64,000 bases of DNA, taken from assembly GCA_036378675.1 (NCBI GenBank), contig DASUWA010000013.1:1-64000 (forward strand). The letters are read 5' to 3'. The DNA comes from Acidimicrobiales bacterium (lineage in GTDB: Bacteria > Actinomycetota > Acidimicrobiia > Acidimicrobiales > Palsa-688). Numbering within the stretch: the first letter of the stretch is position 1; each line of letters starts with the position of its first letter. Position numbers and translations under genes: made by a program. The notes beneath the pieces were generated by a model. That model saw nothing but the letters and a program-made list of their open reading frames with translations. It did no database searches and was not told where the DNA came from. Below are positions 8,451-18,613 of this stretch, piece after piece.

Positions 8451-9914
8451 ATGCGATCCAGCCGGTACCTGGTAGTGCTGTCAGCCGTCGTGGCCGCGAC
8501 CTCGATCGGGTTGACGACCACAGCTCGCGCCACGGATCCTCCGCCTGACCTGATCCCGGCCCCTCCGGTGGTTCCGCCGAGCACGACGCCCCCGACCCCG
8601 ATTGGAACGCTGGGTCCGCCTGATCACGTCATCACCTTCAACGGGGCGGTGACCAACCCGACCCCGTTGCCGCTGGTCAACTCCCCGGCGCCGCTGGTCT
8701 GCGGCCCGGAGTGCCAGGAGTTCACCTTTACCAACGCCGGCACCCATGCGTTTCTCGTAGCGGTCCACAGCAACGTGACCGCACCGGACGGCACGTTCAA
8801 CGCCAACGACGGTTTCGACCTATACGTATACGACCCGTCAGGAACGCTGGCCGCGGCGGGTAACGGGATCGGCGCCAACGGCCAGGCGGTCTCGGTAGCA
8901 CAGCCAAAACCCGGGAAGTACACGATCGTGGTGACGTTCACCTACGCCGAGGACCAGAACGCCTCCTATCAAGGTGAAGTGCGTCCAATGTTTGGATCTA
9001 CCTGGAACCCACTTCCCTGCACACAGACAACGGTGAACGGCGAAGCCGGCTGTTACGACTTGCCAGTACTGCAGGCGCTTCCCCCATACGCCCTCGCCGT
9101 CAACGGGCTGCCCCCTGTCGCCTCCACCCCATTGGGCTTCCCGTTCCCGGTGTCCGCACCGACCCCGACGTCGTGCTACGTCGACGAGACGGTCCCCGTC
9201 GGGAACCCTTCCGTCGGTGCCGTTCAGCATCCGACCCTTCGCTGCCTTCGATTCACCAGCGACGTTCGCAATGCCGGTGCCGGGCCGCTGGAGGTCCGCA
9301 TCCCGCTCGTGACGGCCGGTTCGGCCGGAGTGTCGAGTGCGTACGTACCCGGTCAGTGCCACGCCGAACAAGTGCTCACCACATCGACGGGCACCGGCGT
9401 GACCCGTCCCGCCGGAGATTGCCTGTTTCACGTACAGCACGCCCACTTCCACTACACCGATCTTCTCGGATACACGCTCTATGGTGTGATCCCCGGTACG
9501 ACCCCGCTCGGAACGATCGGCGCACCGGTAGCAACGTCGGTGAAGGCTTCCTTCTGTCTCACCGACGACGACTACTGGGGTTTCCGCTCCCCGACGACGA
9601 ACGCAACCCGCGATTTCGTCGGGCAGCCGGGATGCAACCTTCCGGCGAATGTCGGGCCCGACAACAGCTTCATCGACGAAGGAATCAAGCCGGGTTGGGG
9701 AGACGTGTACACCTGGGACACGCCCGGCCAGTACATCGACATCACCACCACGCCTGACGGGATCTACGACCTCGTCGAGAAGACCAACCCGACCGGCGCT
9801 CTGCTCGTCGCCGGACCGGCCCAAACCTGCTCGCTGACTCAGCTCAAACTCACTGCGACGTCGGTATCGGTCCTCGGAACCCAGTCCTCGGTGGCCTGCC
9901 CGGCTGGCTCCTAG
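8451..9914 (+). CDS. Secreted lysyl-oxidase-like copper protein with N-terminal beta domain (487 aa)
   Basis: The ATG gives a signal peptide (MRSSRYLVVLSAVVAATSIG, cleavage near ARA). Residues about 60-190 resemble a pre-peptidase-type beta sandwich (FDLYVYDPSG, GKYTIVVTF). The C-terminal half matches lysyl oxidase (PF01186): the copper-ligand histidines in VQHAHFHYTDLLGY, then KASFCLTDDDYW, PGWGDVYTWDTPGQYIDIT and PDGIYDLVEKTNP. Lysyl oxidases deaminate protein lysines to aldehydes; bacterial relatives are mostly uncharacterised. It is encoded divergently from a secreted phosphoesterase. The stop is immediately adjacent to the stop of the convergent response regulator. Confidence 0.8.
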   Translation: MRSSRYLVVLSAVVAATSIGLTTTARATDPPPDLIPAPPVVPPSTTPPTPIGTLGPPDHVITFNGAVTNPTPLPLVNSPAPLVCGPECQEFTFTNAGTHAFLVAVHSNVTAPDGTFNANDGFDLYVYDPSGTLAAAGNGIGANGQAVSVAQPKPGKYTIVVTFTYAEDQNASYQGEVRPMFGSTWNPLPCTQTTVNGEAGCYDLPVLQALPPYALAVNGLPPVASTPLGFPFPVSAPTPTSCYVDETVPVGNPSVGAVQHPTLRCLRFTSDVRNAGAGPLEVRIPLVTAGSAGVSSAYVPGQCHAEQVLTTSTGTGVTRPAGDCLFHVQHAHFHYTDLLGYTLYGVIPGTTPLGTIGAPVATSVKASFCLTDDDYWGFRSPTTNATRDFVGQPGCNLPANVGPDNSFIDEGIKPGWGDVYTWDTPGQYIDITTTPDGIYDLVEKTNPTGALLVAGPAQTCSLTQLKLTATSVSVLGTQSSVACPAGS

Positions 9915-10529
9915 CTACGGCCATCCAGCTTCCGGCGACGTCAACGAGTCGTGCGGCATAACCCGCTCGCGGATCCCACGTAGCCGGTCCAGCGCTTCGT
10001 CGAGCAGGGGCCCGGTCTCCCGGTTCTCGGCCATGGTAAGCAGGCGTTCGATCTGCGCTAGGTCACCATCGAGCGCCTGGCCTGACAGCTCGGCCAGCTG
10101 CCCCTGCATCTCGCGCACCCGAGCTTCGAGATGCCGTCGCTCGAGGTAGAGCTTGAGGAACACCTGCACCTTCGCTCGCAGCATCCACGGGTCGAACGGC
10201 TTGGCGAGGAAGTCCACCGCGCCCGCGGCATATCCCCGGTACGCCTGGTGAGCCTCGTGGTCGATAGCGGTCAGGAAGATGATCGGTATGTTCCGGGTGC
10301 GCGGCCGGCTCTGGATGTGTGCCGCCGTCTCGTACCCGTCCATCTCGGGCATCTGTACATCCAGGAGGATGAGGGACACGTCTTCGCCGAGGAGGCACTT
10401 GAGCGCCTCGGAGCCGGAACGGGCGCGTACGAGCCGGTGCCCGAGGCTGCTGAGAATTGCCTCTAGCGCGAGGAGGTTCTCCTCGCGGTCATCGACCAGC
10501 AGAACGGTCGCCGGCTCCACGTTGGTCAT
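9915..10529 (-). CDS. Response regulator, receiver domain with C-terminal helical tail (204 aa)
   Basis: A standard receiver domain occupies residues 1-125: acidic pocket VDD, phospho-acceptor Asp in LILLDVQMPEMDG, conserved Thr in FLTAID and Lys in AKPFDP. A roughly 75-residue charged helical tail follows with no DNA-binding or enzymatic domain, so output is probably through protein contact. Its ATG overlaps the stop of the HAMP-array hybrid kinase by one base (TGATG), indicating translational coupling and a likely phosphotransfer partnership with that kinase. Confidence 0.88.
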   Translation of the reverse strand: MTNVEPATVLLVDDREENLLALEAILSSLGHRLVRARSGSEALKCLLGEDVSLILLDVQMPEMDGYETAAHIQSRPRTRNIPIIFLTAIDHEAHQAYRGYAAGAVDFLAKPFDPWMLRAKVQVFLKLYLERRHLEARVREMQGQLAELSGQALDGDLAQIERLLTMAENRETGPLLDEALDRLRGIRERVMPHDSLTSPEAGWP

Positions 10530-13500
10530 CAGGAGCTTGCCGCGCCGTCGTCAGCCTGGGTGCTCGGGCGGAGCAACCTGCGCATCGAGCTGAGAAGTAC
10601 TTCGAGGTCCACGGGCTTGGTGATGTAGTCCGAGGCCCCGGCTGCGAAGCTTTTTTCGCGGTCGCCGCCCATCGCCTTGGCGGTGAGGAACAGTACCGGC
10701 AGGTCTTCGCGACCCGGAATCTTTCGAATCGCCAGGGTCGTCTCGTTGCCATCCATCTCCGGCATCATGACGTCCATCAGCACCAGATCGATTTCCGCGT
10801 GTTCGTTGACCATCTGGAGTCCGCGAACGCCGTTGTCGGCGTAGAGCACGCTTGATCCGTGCAGCTCGAGAGCGCTGGTCAGGGCGAAGACGTTGCGCAC
10901 GTCATCGTCCACCACCAGGATGGTCCGGCCTTCGAGGCTGTGATCTGGCACCGAGCGACCGTCGTCGTCCAGCGGAGGAGCGGAGACGATCGGCCCCCTG
11001 CCGGTGCGCTCTCGCTCATGGGGCACGAGCTGATCCGCAGGCGGCAGCGACGCGGTATCGATCCCCGGGAGCTGGCGGGGGACGACGAGCGTGAAGGTCG
11101 ACCCGCGTCCAGGCTCGCTTTCCACGGTGATCGTTCCCCCGAGAAGCTGAGCGATCTGGCGGCTGATCGACAAGCCAAGGCCGGTCCCGCCGTAACGCCG
11201 GCTCGTGGTGCCGTCCGCCTGCTGGAACGCCTCGAAGATCTGCGCAAGCTTCTCCGAGGCCACACCGATCCCGGTGTCGATGACCGAGAATGCAATTGCT
11301 TCGTCGCCATTGCTTTCGGTTCCGAGCGCGGCCCGCTGGGTGACGGTGGGCAGCCCGGCGTGCAAGGTGACCTGGCCGGCATCGGTGAACTTGAAGGCGT
11401 TGGACAGAAGGTTCTTAAGGATCTGCCGCAGCCGCTGCTCGTCTGTGATCAGCTGAGCAGAGAGAGCCGGATCGACAGTCACCGTGTAGTCGAGATTCTT
11501 CTCCTCGGCCACCGGCCTGAACGGCTCGAGCAGGCTGTCGCACAGGGCTCTCACGTCGACGATGCTGGCCTGCACGTCCATCTTGCCCGCTTCGACCTTG
11601 GAGAGATCGAGTATGTCGTTGATCAGCTCCAACAGGTCAGAACCGGCGCGATGGATGGTGCGTGCGAACTCGATCTGCTTCTCGGTGAGATTGCGGTCCT
11701 GATTGTCAACGAGAAGCTTCGCCAGGATGAGCAAGCTGTTGAGCGGAGTACGCAGCTCATGGCTCATGTTGGCGAGGAATTCGCTCTTGTACTTGGACGC
11801 GATCTCGAGCTGCATCGCCTTCTCCTCGAGGCCTCGACGGGCGGTTTCGATTTCGCTGTTCTTGGCCTCGAGGTCCTGTGACTGTGCGGTGAGCAGCTGG
11901 GCCTTTTCCTGGAGCTCCGTGTTCGCCCGCTGCAGCTCCTCGGACTGAACCTGAAGCTCCTGGGTGAGGCGTTGCGACTCCGACAGGAGCTGCTCGGTAC
12001 GGGTGTTGGCGATGATGGTGTTGAGGACGACGCCGACCGTATCGACGAGCTGCTGCAGGAACATCAGGTGTTGCTCGCTGTAAGAGCCGAACGTCGCCAG
12101 CTCGATGGCCCCGAGTACCTGCTCCTCGAACAGCACCGGAAGGACTATTACTTCGGCGGCCGGAGCGTCGCCGAGCCCGCCCCCGATGTGGAGGTAGCCC
12201 GCCGGCGCCCCCTGGACCCGGATCGGGCGCTTCTCTACCGCGGCCTGGCCGATCAGGCCCTCGCCGGTCAGGAAGCTCTTCGGCTGCCCGGTGTATGCGT
12301 ACGCAGAAGCCATCTGGAGCAACGGCTCGTCGCCGTCCAGCGAGGAGTCGAGCAGGTAGAAAGCCCCCTGCTGAGCTTCGACCACGCTGGTCATCTCGCT
12401 CATCAACATGGCGCACAGCGCTTCAAGGTCGCGCTGCCCCTGCATGCGGCCGCCGATCCGTGCCAGGTTGCTGCGAAGCCAGTCGGTCTGCGCGTTCTTC
12501 TCGGTGGTCTCGCGCAGGTTGGCGATCATCTGGTTGATGTTGTCCTTGAGCTCCGCGACCTCACCCCGGGCGCTGACGGTGATCGACCGGGTGAGGTCAC
12601 CCCGGGTGACCGACGTGGACACCTCCGCGATCGACCGCACCTGGGTGGTCAGGTTGCCGGCGAGCTGGTTGACGCTCTCGGTCAGGTCACGCCAGGTCCC
12701 CGAAACCCCGGCCACTTCGGCCTGCCCTCCGAGCCGGCCTTCGGTGCCGACCTCGCGGGCCACGCGGGTGACTTCGTCGGCGAACGAGGAGAGCTGGTCG
12801 ACCATGGTGTTGACCGTGTCCTTCAGCTCCAGGATCTCGCCTCGCGCGTCGACGGTGATCTTCTGGGACAGGTCACCGCGCGCAACGGCGGTGGTCACTT
12901 GGGCGATGTTGCGGACCTGGTCGGTCAGGTTCGCCGCCATTGAGTTGACCGAGTCGGTGAGGTCCCGCCACGTTCCTGACACGTCGTGGACGCGCGCCTG
13001 GCCACCGAGCCGCCCGTCGGTTCCGACCTCTCGGGCCACGCGGGTGACTTCGTCGGCGAAGGAGGAGAGCTGGTCGACCATGGTGTTGACGGTGCTCTTC
13101 AGCTCCAGGATCTCGCCCTGCGCGTCGACGGTGATCTTCTGGGACAGGTCACCACGGGCCACCGCGGTCGCGACCTGGGCGATGTTTCTCACCTGGCTGG
13201 TGAGGTTGGCGGCCATGTAGTTGACGTTGTCGGTGAGGTCGCGCCACGTGCCCGATACGCCTTCCACCTGCGCCTGGCCGCCGAGGCGGCCTTCGGTGCC
13301 CACCTCGCGGGCGACGCGGGTGACCTCGGCGGCGAAGGAGGAGAGCTGGTCGACCATGGTGTTGATGGTCTGCGCGAGGGCCGCCACCTCGCCCTTGGTG
13401 TTCACGGTGATCTTCTGCGAGAGGTCGCCTTCGGCCACCGCGGTGGTCACCTGGGCGATGTTCCGCACCTGATCGGTGAGGTTGGCGGCCATGTAGTTGA

Positions 13501-15496
13501 CGTTGTCGGTGAGGTCGCGCCACGTACCCGAGACGCCTTTTACCTGGGCCTGCCCGCCGAGGCGGCCTTCGGTGCCCACTTCGCGGGCGACGCGGGTGAC
13601 CTCGTCGGCGAAGGAGGAGAGCTGGTCGACCATGGTGTTGACCGTGCTCTTCAGCTCCAGGATCTCGCCCTGCGCGTCGACGGTGATCTTCTGGGACAGG
13701 TCGCCGCGCGCAACAGCGGTCGCGACCTGGGCGATGTTTCGCACCTGGCTGGTGAGGTTGGCGGCCATGTAGTTGACGTTGTCGGTGAGGTCGCGCCAAG
13801 TACCGGACACGCCCTTCACGTGGGCCTGCCCGCCGAGACGGCCGTCCGTTCCGACCTCACGGGCCACGCGGGTCACTTCGTCCGCGAACGAGGACAGCTG
13901 GTCGACCATGGTGTTGATCGTCGACTTGAGTTCGAGGGTCTCGCCGCGCACGTCGACGGACACCTTCTGGGACAGGTCGCCGTTGGCCACCGCGGTGGTT
14001 ACCTGCGCGATGTCGCGCACCTGGTCGGTCAGGTTGGCGGCCATCGAGTTCACCGAGTCGGTCAGCGCCTTCCACGTGCCTGCCACGCCGGGCACCTGCG
14101 CCTGGCCGCCAAGCTTTCCTTCAGTTCCCACCTCTCTGGCGACGGTGATCACCTGCTCGGCGAACACGCTGAGCGTGTCGGTCAGAGAGTTGATGGTCTC
14201 GGCCAGGGCCGCAACCTCGCCCTTCGCACCGACGGTGATCTTCTGCGAAAGGTCGCCCCTCGCGACTGCGGTGGTGATCTGCGCGATGTTGCGCACCTGG
14301 CTGGTCAGGTTGCCGGCCATCGAGTTCACCGCGTCGGTGAGGTCCTTCCAAGTGCCAGCGACGCCGGCCACCTCGGCCTGTCCGCCGAGCCTTCCTTCTG
14401 TACCCACTTCGCGGGCGACCCTGGTTACCTCGTCGGCGAACGAGGAGAGCTGATCGACCATGGTGTTCACTGTGCTTTTCAGTTCGAGGATCTCGCCTTG
14501 CGCGTCGACGGTGATCTTTTGAGAAAGGTCGCCCTGAGCCACGGCGGTTGCGACGTAGGAGATGTTGCGGACCTGGCTGGTCAGGTTGGCGGCCATGTAG
14601 TTGACGTTGTCGGTCAGGTCGCGCCACGTCCCCGAGACGCCTTTCACCTGTGCCTGCCCACCGAGGCGGCCTTCGGTGCCTACCTCACGAGCGACTCTGG
14701 TCACCTCGTCGGCGAACGAAGAGAGCTGGTCGACCATCGTGTTGACGGTGTTCTTGAGCTCGAGGATCTCGCCTTGCGCGTCGACGGTGATCTTCTGGGA
14801 CAGGTCGCCCTGGGCCACAGCGGTGGTGACCTGGGCGATGTTGCGGACCTGGCTGGTCAGGTTGCCGGCCATGTAGTTGACGTTGTCGGTGAGATCCCGC
14901 CAGACCCCCGATACACCTTTAACCTGGGCCTGTCCGCCGAGCTTCCCTTCGGTGCCGACCTCACGGGCGACCCTGGTCACCTCGTCGGCGAAGGACGAGA
15001 GCTGATCGACCATCCGGTTCACCGCCGCACCGATACGCCGGAACTCGCCCTTCACCGGCTGCCCGTCGATCTCGACCAGCATCTGCTGCGAGAGGTCGCC
15101 GGCCGCGACCGCCTCGATGACCCGGGCCACTTCGGTAGTCGGGCGGACCAAGTCGTCGATGAGGCTGTTGATCGCGTCTACCGAATCGGTCCAGTCACCG
15201 CCCCCGGTGGAGGTCGGCAGCCGCTCGGCCATCCTGCCCTCACGGCCGATAAGGCGGCTGATCCGGGCCAGCTCCTTCGCCTGCTGCTCCTGGCGTGCGG
15301 CGAGCTCGTTGAGCTTGGTAGCCAGGTCCCCGATCGGCCCCGGGATAATGGTGACCCGTTCCGAGAAGTGCCCGTCGAGAAGCCGGTCGACCGCGGCCGC
15401 CAACTCAGCGAGTTCCGCCCGGTCCACCGACACCGTTCTCTTCGTGGACTTCGATGCGGCAGCGATGCCGCCCTCTTGAGCGGTCAATGTGGCCAT
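10529..15496 (-). CDS. Soluble hybrid histidine kinase with long HAMP array (1655 aa)
   Basis: Domain order: N-terminal region (1-120); a divergent first HAMP pair (about 121-216); eight consecutive 92-residue HAMP units (217-952), each with a GDLSQ-type first half and a GGQA...TW second half; a last half unit (953-1005); GAF (about 1010-1165); coiled coil (about 1165-1235); HisKA with phospho-acceptor His1246 in NMSHELRTP; HATPase ([22 protein letters not shown]); receiver with Asp1575 in [10 protein letters not shown]. No transmembrane segment is visible. Repeated HAMP kinases of this plan are best known as fungal group III osmosensors (Nik1/Os-1) and occur in some bacteria. The ATG at 15496 was chosen because the region upstream is protein-poor and contains the divergent gene. 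It is coupled to the downstream receiver gene. Confidence 0.92.
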   Translation of the reverse strand: MATLTAQEGGIAAASKSTKRTVSVDRAELAELAAAVDRLLDGHFSERVTIIPGPIGDLATKLNELAARQEQQAKELARISRLIGREGRMAERLPTSTGGGDWTDSVDAINSLIDDLVRPTTEVARVIEAVAAGDLSQQMLVEIDGQPVKGEFRRIGAAVNRMVDQLSSFADEVTRVAREVGTEGKLGGQAQVKGVSGVWRDLTDNVNYMAGNLTSQVRNIAQVTTAVAQGDLSQKITVDAQGEILELKNTVNTMVDQLSSFADEVTRVAREVGTEGRLGGQAQVKGVSGTWRDLTDNVNYMAANLTSQVRNISYVATAVAQGDLSQKITVDAQGEILELKSTVNTMVDQLSSFADEVTRVAREVGTEGRLGGQAEVAGVAGTWKDLTDAVNSMAGNLTSQVRNIAQITTAVARGDLSQKITVGAKGEVAALAETINSLTDTLSVFAEQVITVAREVGTEGKLGGQAQVPGVAGTWKALTDSVNSMAANLTDQVRDIAQVTTAVANGDLSQKVSVDVRGETLELKSTINTMVDQLSSFADEVTRVAREVGTDGRLGGQAHVKGVSGTWRDLTDNVNYMAANLTSQVRNIAQVATAVARGDLSQKITVDAQGEILELKSTVNTMVDQLSSFADEVTRVAREVGTEGRLGGQAQVKGVSGTWRDLTDNVNYMAANLTDQVRNIAQVTTAVAEGDLSQKITVNTKGEVAALAQTINTMVDQLSSFAAEVTRVAREVGTEGRLGGQAQVEGVSGTWRDLTDNVNYMAANLTSQVRNIAQVATAVARGDLSQKITVDAQGEILELKSTVNTMVDQLSSFADEVTRVAREVGTDGRLGGQARVHDVSGTWRDLTDSVNSMAANLTDQVRNIAQVTTAVARGDLSQKITVDARGEILELKDTVNTMVDQLSSFADEVTRVAREVGTEGRLGGQAEVAGVSGTWRDLTESVNQLAGNLTTQVRSIAEVSTSVTRGDLTRSITVSARGEVAELKDNINQMIANLRETTEKNAQTDWLRSNLARIGGRMQGQRDLEALCAMLMSEMTSVVEAQQGAFYLLDSSLDGDEPLLQMASAYAYTGQPKSFLTGEGLIGQAAVEKRPIRVQGAPAGYLHIGGGLGDAPAAEVIVLPVLFEEQVLGAIELATFGSYSEQHLMFLQQLVDTVGVVLNTIIANTRTEQLLSESQRLTQELQVQSEELQRANTELQEKAQLLTAQSQDLEAKNSEIETARRGLEEKAMQLEIASKYKSEFLANMSHELRTPLNSLLILAKLLVDNQDRNLTEKQIEFARTIHRAGSDLLELINDILDLSKVEAGKMDVQASIVDVRALCDSLLEPFRPVAEEKNLDYTVTVDPALSAQLITDEQRLRQILKNLLSNAFKFTDAGQVTLHAGLPTVTQRAALGTESNGDEAIAFSVIDTGIGVASEKLAQIFEAFQQADGTTSRRYGGTGLGLSISRQIAQLLGGTITVESEPGRGSTFTLVVPRQLPGIDTASLPPADQLVPHERERTGRGPIVSAPPLDDDGRSVPDHSLEGRTILVVDDDVRNVFALTSALELHGSSVLYADNGVRGLQMVNEHAEIDLVLMDVMMPEMDGNETTLAIRKIPGREDLPVLFLTAKAMGGDREKSFAAGASDYITKPVDLEVLLSSMRRLLRPSTQADDGAASS
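12641..14848 (-). repeat. Eight tandem 276-bp coding repeats (HAMP units)
   Basis: Inside the hybrid kinase gene the sequence repeats with an exact 276-bp period eight times, with no insertion or deletion between units, each encoding 92 residues. Most units share the core [20 protein letters not shown]. Unit 3 ([20 protein letters not shown]) and unit 6 ([20 protein letters not shown]) carry a variant core. A degenerate unit flanks each end. The high DNA identity suggests expansion or homogenisation by recombination. Confidence 0.93.
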
Positions 15497-15595
15497 GCCC
15501 GTCCTCCCTGCCCTCCAACACCGACCCCGACGCCGGCAACAGTTCCGCCTAGTATCACACACGCTGACGGCGAGCGACCAGGGAACTGGACGGGT

Positions 15596-17620
15596 ATGAG
15601 CGCTAATACCGGGGCTACTGCGGAGATGACGTCTATTTCGCTGTCTCTTCAGCCGGTCCCGGAATCGTCCAGGCACGCCCGGCGGTTCGTGGCCAGCGCC
15701 CTCGCCGGCGACCGGTGGGACAGCGTCCGGGAGACGGCCATCCTGCTCACGAGCGAGCTGGTGACCAACGCGCTGCTCCATTCGGCCAGCACGGCAGAGA
15801 TAACGGTGTCCCTGACCGACGAGGTGACCGTCTCGGTCCGGGACGCCGACACCGGTCCGCTCTTCAGCCGAGCCCCTTCGGGGGAGCTGGCCGAGGGAGG
15901 CAGGGGGATGCTCCTCGTCAACCAGATGTCCGAGAGGTGGGGTACAGAGCACTCCCGCGGCCGCAAGACCGTCTGGTTCTCTCTGAGCCCGTCGGTCGAT
16001 GGGGCCGACTCGATGCCTGAAGAGCCCGGCGAACCGGTGGCCACCGAAGGGGATGTGCCGCCGGCGGTGGTCAGCGACCGGCGGCTGTCCGCACTGATGA
16101 TGGAGCGCGAGTTCGAGGCGTATCTCAACCCGCGTGAGCAGGTAGCGGAGATCCTCCAACGTGCGGTCACCGCACTCAATGCTCGCGGAGCTGTGCTGAG
16201 CTCAGGACCAGGTGATCCGGTCACGGTCGGGAGCCCGGAGGGGCTGTCGCACCAGCAGCGCCTGCACGTCGGCGGCGAATCGCCCGGTTATCTCACCGTG
16301 TTCTCCGATCGGGAGCTCGACGAGGAAGAGGAGGCGTTCCTGCGCCTCGCAGCCCAGCGCCTCGCCCTGAGCCTGGCAAGCAACCAGCTGCTCGACGCCG
16401 CGCGCAAGCGGCATGCCGATATGGAACTTCTAGCCGAGGCCACCGAGCTTCTGGCGGGTTCGACGAGCATCGCACACGTTCTCAGCCTGTCGGTTCAGAT
16501 CGTGGTCCCGGATCTGGCCGACTGGGCAGTCGCCTACGTAGTCGACATGCGCGCGCGAGCGCGTCGGGTCACCGCGATGCACAACGATGAGAGCCGGGTC
16601 GACTCGGTCCTTGCGTTTCTGGATTCGGATCCGGAGTTCGGGAGCACACTGTCAGCCGCAGCTCAAAGCGGTGAAGTGGCTCGATTCATCCGCCCGGTGA
16701 CTATTGATGGCGCGACGTTCCAGGTGCTGGTGGTTCCTTTGTTGTCGCGCAGTCAAACCTCGGGCCTGCTCGTCCTCGGGCAGCCCGAGCCGCTCGAAGC
16801 CACCGACCACCTGGCCATACTCGAACTGAGCAGGCGGGTCGGCCTTGCACTCGACAACGCCAATCTCCACGAGCAGGTCGCCGCGGCGGCGACTGCTCTG
16901 CACGAGTCGCTCGTACCCTCCTCCCTGCCTGCGTTGAACGAGCTCGAGCTGGGCGCGCGCTACTTTGCCGCCACCCCGAGCGTGTCCGTCGGAGGTGACT
17001 TCTTCGACGTGTTCAAGCTGCCCGACGGGTCGGTAACTCTGATCATGGGTGACGTCTGCGGAAAGGGTCCGGCCGCTGCTGCGCTGGCGCGGACCAGCCG
17101 GGACGTGTTGCGGCTGTTGCTTCACGACGGCTGGTCGGCGGTCGAAGCTCTGCGGCGGTTGAACGTCGCATTGCAGAGCGAATCCCACCAGGAACGGTTC
17201 GTCACCGTTGCCGTGGCGCGCTACCAATCAGGCGATACGGGTGGCGTTATGAGGGTATGCCTCGCCGGGCACCCACCACCCTTGTTGGTGCGCAAATCCG
17301 GGTACGCGGAGCCTCTCGGAAAGCCAGGGGGGCTCATCGGGTTGCTGCAGGACGACGCGCTGACACTCCAGGAGGTGGAGTACTCGGTCGAGTTCGACGA
17401 AAGCGTCGTGCTGTACACCGACGGGGTCACAGAGGCCAGGCGGGGGAGCGAGCTGTTCGGAATGGACGGGCTCGTCGAGGTTCTCGACGGCGCGGGCGGG
17501 ACGAGTGCCCAGCGGCTGGCCGATTCGGTTCATGACGCGGCCGCAAAGTTCGGAGCGAATTCGCTCCGGGACGACATGGCCGTGCTCGTGGCGAAGGCTC
17601 TGTCCCGGAACTCGGGTTAG
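15596..17620 (+). CDS. ATPase (RsbW-like) - GAF - PP2C/SpoIIE phosphatase (674 aa)
   Basis: Three parts are visible. Residues 20-130 form an anti-sigma-type GHKL ATPase (ELVTNALLHS, VSVRDAD, GGRGMLLV). Residues 170-400 hold one or two GAF-like regions. Residues 440-670 are a SpoIIE/RsbU PP2C phosphatase with metal Asp468 in GGDFFD, Asp486 in MGDVCGKG and Asp659-Asp660 in LRDDMAV. Such proteins act in partner-switching control of sigma factors, where the ATPase can phosphorylate an anti-anti-sigma protein and the PP2C domain can reverse it. Having both on one chain is notable. The start was chosen after a 99-base divergent gap with the HAMP-array kinase, hinting at a joint pathway. Confidence 0.85.
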   Translation: MSANTGATAEMTSISLSLQPVPESSRHARRFVASALAGDRWDSVRETAILLTSELVTNALLHSASTAEITVSLTDEVTVSVRDADTGPLFSRAPSGELAEGGRGMLLVNQMSERWGTEHSRGRKTVWFSLSPSVDGADSMPEEPGEPVATEGDVPPAVVSDRRLSALMMEREFEAYLNPREQVAEILQRAVTALNARGAVLSSGPGDPVTVGSPEGLSHQQRLHVGGESPGYLTVFSDRELDEEEEAFLRLAAQRLALSLASNQLLDAARKRHADMELLAEATELLAGSTSIAHVLSLSVQIVVPDLADWAVAYVVDMRARARRVTAMHNDESRVDSVLAFLDSDPEFGSTLSAAAQSGEVARFIRPVTIDGATFQVLVVPLLSRSQTSGLLVLGQPEPLEATDHLAILELSRRVGLALDNANLHEQVAAAATALHESLVPSSLPALNELELGARYFAATPSVSVGGDFFDVFKLPDGSVTLIMGDVCGKGPAAAALARTSRDVLRLLLHDGWSAVEALRRLNVALQSESHQERFVTVAVARYQSGDTGGVMRVCLAGHPPPLLVRKSGYAEPLGKPGGLIGLLQDDALTLQEVEYSVEFDESVVLYTDGVTEARRGSELFGMDGLVEVLDGAGGTSAQRLADSVHDAAAKFGANSLRDDMAVLVAKALSRNSG

Positions 17621-17629
17621 GCAATCCCT

Positions 17630-18613
17630 TTAAATGGCAACGAGCCTGGCGAGCGCCGGCTTGTACGGACGAGCCGCAATGCCGGCGTCGGTCACGATCG
17701 CAGTGACCAATCGGGCTGGTGTCACGTCGAACGCCGGATTGCGCACGGAAACCCCCTCGAGGACTGAGGTTGTTACTTCGCCCGGCGCCCGTTGCTCGAT
17801 CTGTATGTCGGTACCGCTCCTGCACCGAAGGTCGAGTGTCGACACCGGAGCTGCCACGTAGAACGGGAGACGATGGTGACGGGCGACCACGGCCAGCATG
17901 TACGTGCCGATCTTGTTGGCCACGTCACCGTTGGCTGCAATGCGGTCCGCCCCCACGATCACGCAGTCCACCTCGCCGTGGGCCATCATCGACGCGGCGG
18001 CGCCGTCGACGAGAACGGTCCCCGGGATGCCAAGGCGGCTCAACTCCCACGCAGTTAGGCGGCTCCCTTGCAGAAGCGGTCGAGTCTCGTCCACCCAGAC
18101 CGAGACCGCCTTGCCGGCTTCGTGCGCGGATCTGACGACGCCGAGCGCGGTACCGAACTCGACGCAAGCCAGAGAACCCGTGTTGCAATGAGTGAGAACT
18201 CGTGCGCCGTCCGGAAGCAGCTCAGCACCGACCGTCCCAAGGCGGCGGTTCCGCTCGGAGTCCTCCTCGGCGACGCGGATCGCCTCGGCGACCGGATCCG
18301 GCGAGGCAAGCGCCCTCTCGACTCCCCAACGCAGATTCACCGCGGTCGGGCGGGTCGCGATCAGCCGAGCCGCCGACCCGGGCAGATCTTCGCCGCTGCT
18401 GGCGGCGAGGGCGACGCCCATTGCACCGGCCGCACCCAAAGCCGGGGCTCCCCGGACCGCGAGGGTCGTGATCGCGTCGCACAGTTCTTCGACCGTCGAA
18501 GCATCGATGAAGACCAACTCGCCCGGGAGGCGCCGCTGGTCGATTAGCCGGACCGTGCCGTCACGCCACTCGATCGTCGGCGGTATGGCGCCTACGCCAA
18601 GGTCAGCGCTCAA
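17630..18613 (-). CDS. mtnA: S-methyl-5-thioribose-1-phosphate isomerase
   Basis: Converts 5-methylthioribose-1-phosphate to 5-methylthioribulose-1-phosphate in methionine salvage. Family motifs are clear: VRGAPALGAAGAMG (from about 53), the catalytic Cys143 in LTHCNTG, Asp223 in VIVGADRIAANGDVANKIGTY, and the C-terminal NPAFDVTP. The proposed start is a TTG (18613) that overlaps the end of the upstream enoyl-CoA hydratase gene by 11 bases; a start further upstream would add a non-conserved basic stretch. Length (327 aa) is typical. No other methionine-salvage gene is nearby. Confidence 0.9.
   Translation of the reverse strand: MSADLGVGAIPPTIEWRDGTVRLIDQRRLPGELVFIDASTVEELCDAITTLAVRGAPALGAAGAMGVALAASSGEDLPGSAARLIATRPTAVNLRWGVERALASPDPVAEAIRVAEEDSERNRRLGTVGAELLPDGARVLTHCNTGSLACVEFGTALGVVRSAHEAGKAVSVWVDETRPLLQGSRLTAWELSRLGIPGTVLVDGAAASMMAHGEVDCVIVGADRIAANGDVANKIGTYMLAVVARHHRLPFYVAAPVSTLDLRCRSGTDIQIEQRAPGEVTTSVLEGVSVRNPAFDVTPARLVTAIVTDAGIAARPYKPALARLVAI

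Noticed and set aside
12641-14848. Regular repeats that might suggest a CRISPR array or minisatellite
   Set aside because: The period is 276 bp, there are no unique spacers of CRISPR length, and each unit encodes a HAMP pair in one long frame.
12986-15595. Very long open frame on the plus strand, opposite the HAMP-array kinase, in phase with the PP2C gene
   Set aside because: It is the antisense of the 276-bp repeats and stays open because of GC-rich codon bias. The true PP2C protein starts at 15596; upstream residues are His/Gly/Val-rich repeats with no domain.
15497-16159. N-terminal extension of the HAMP-array kinase
   Set aside because: The extension overlaps the divergent PP2C gene, is Arg/His/Pro-rich and shows no fold.
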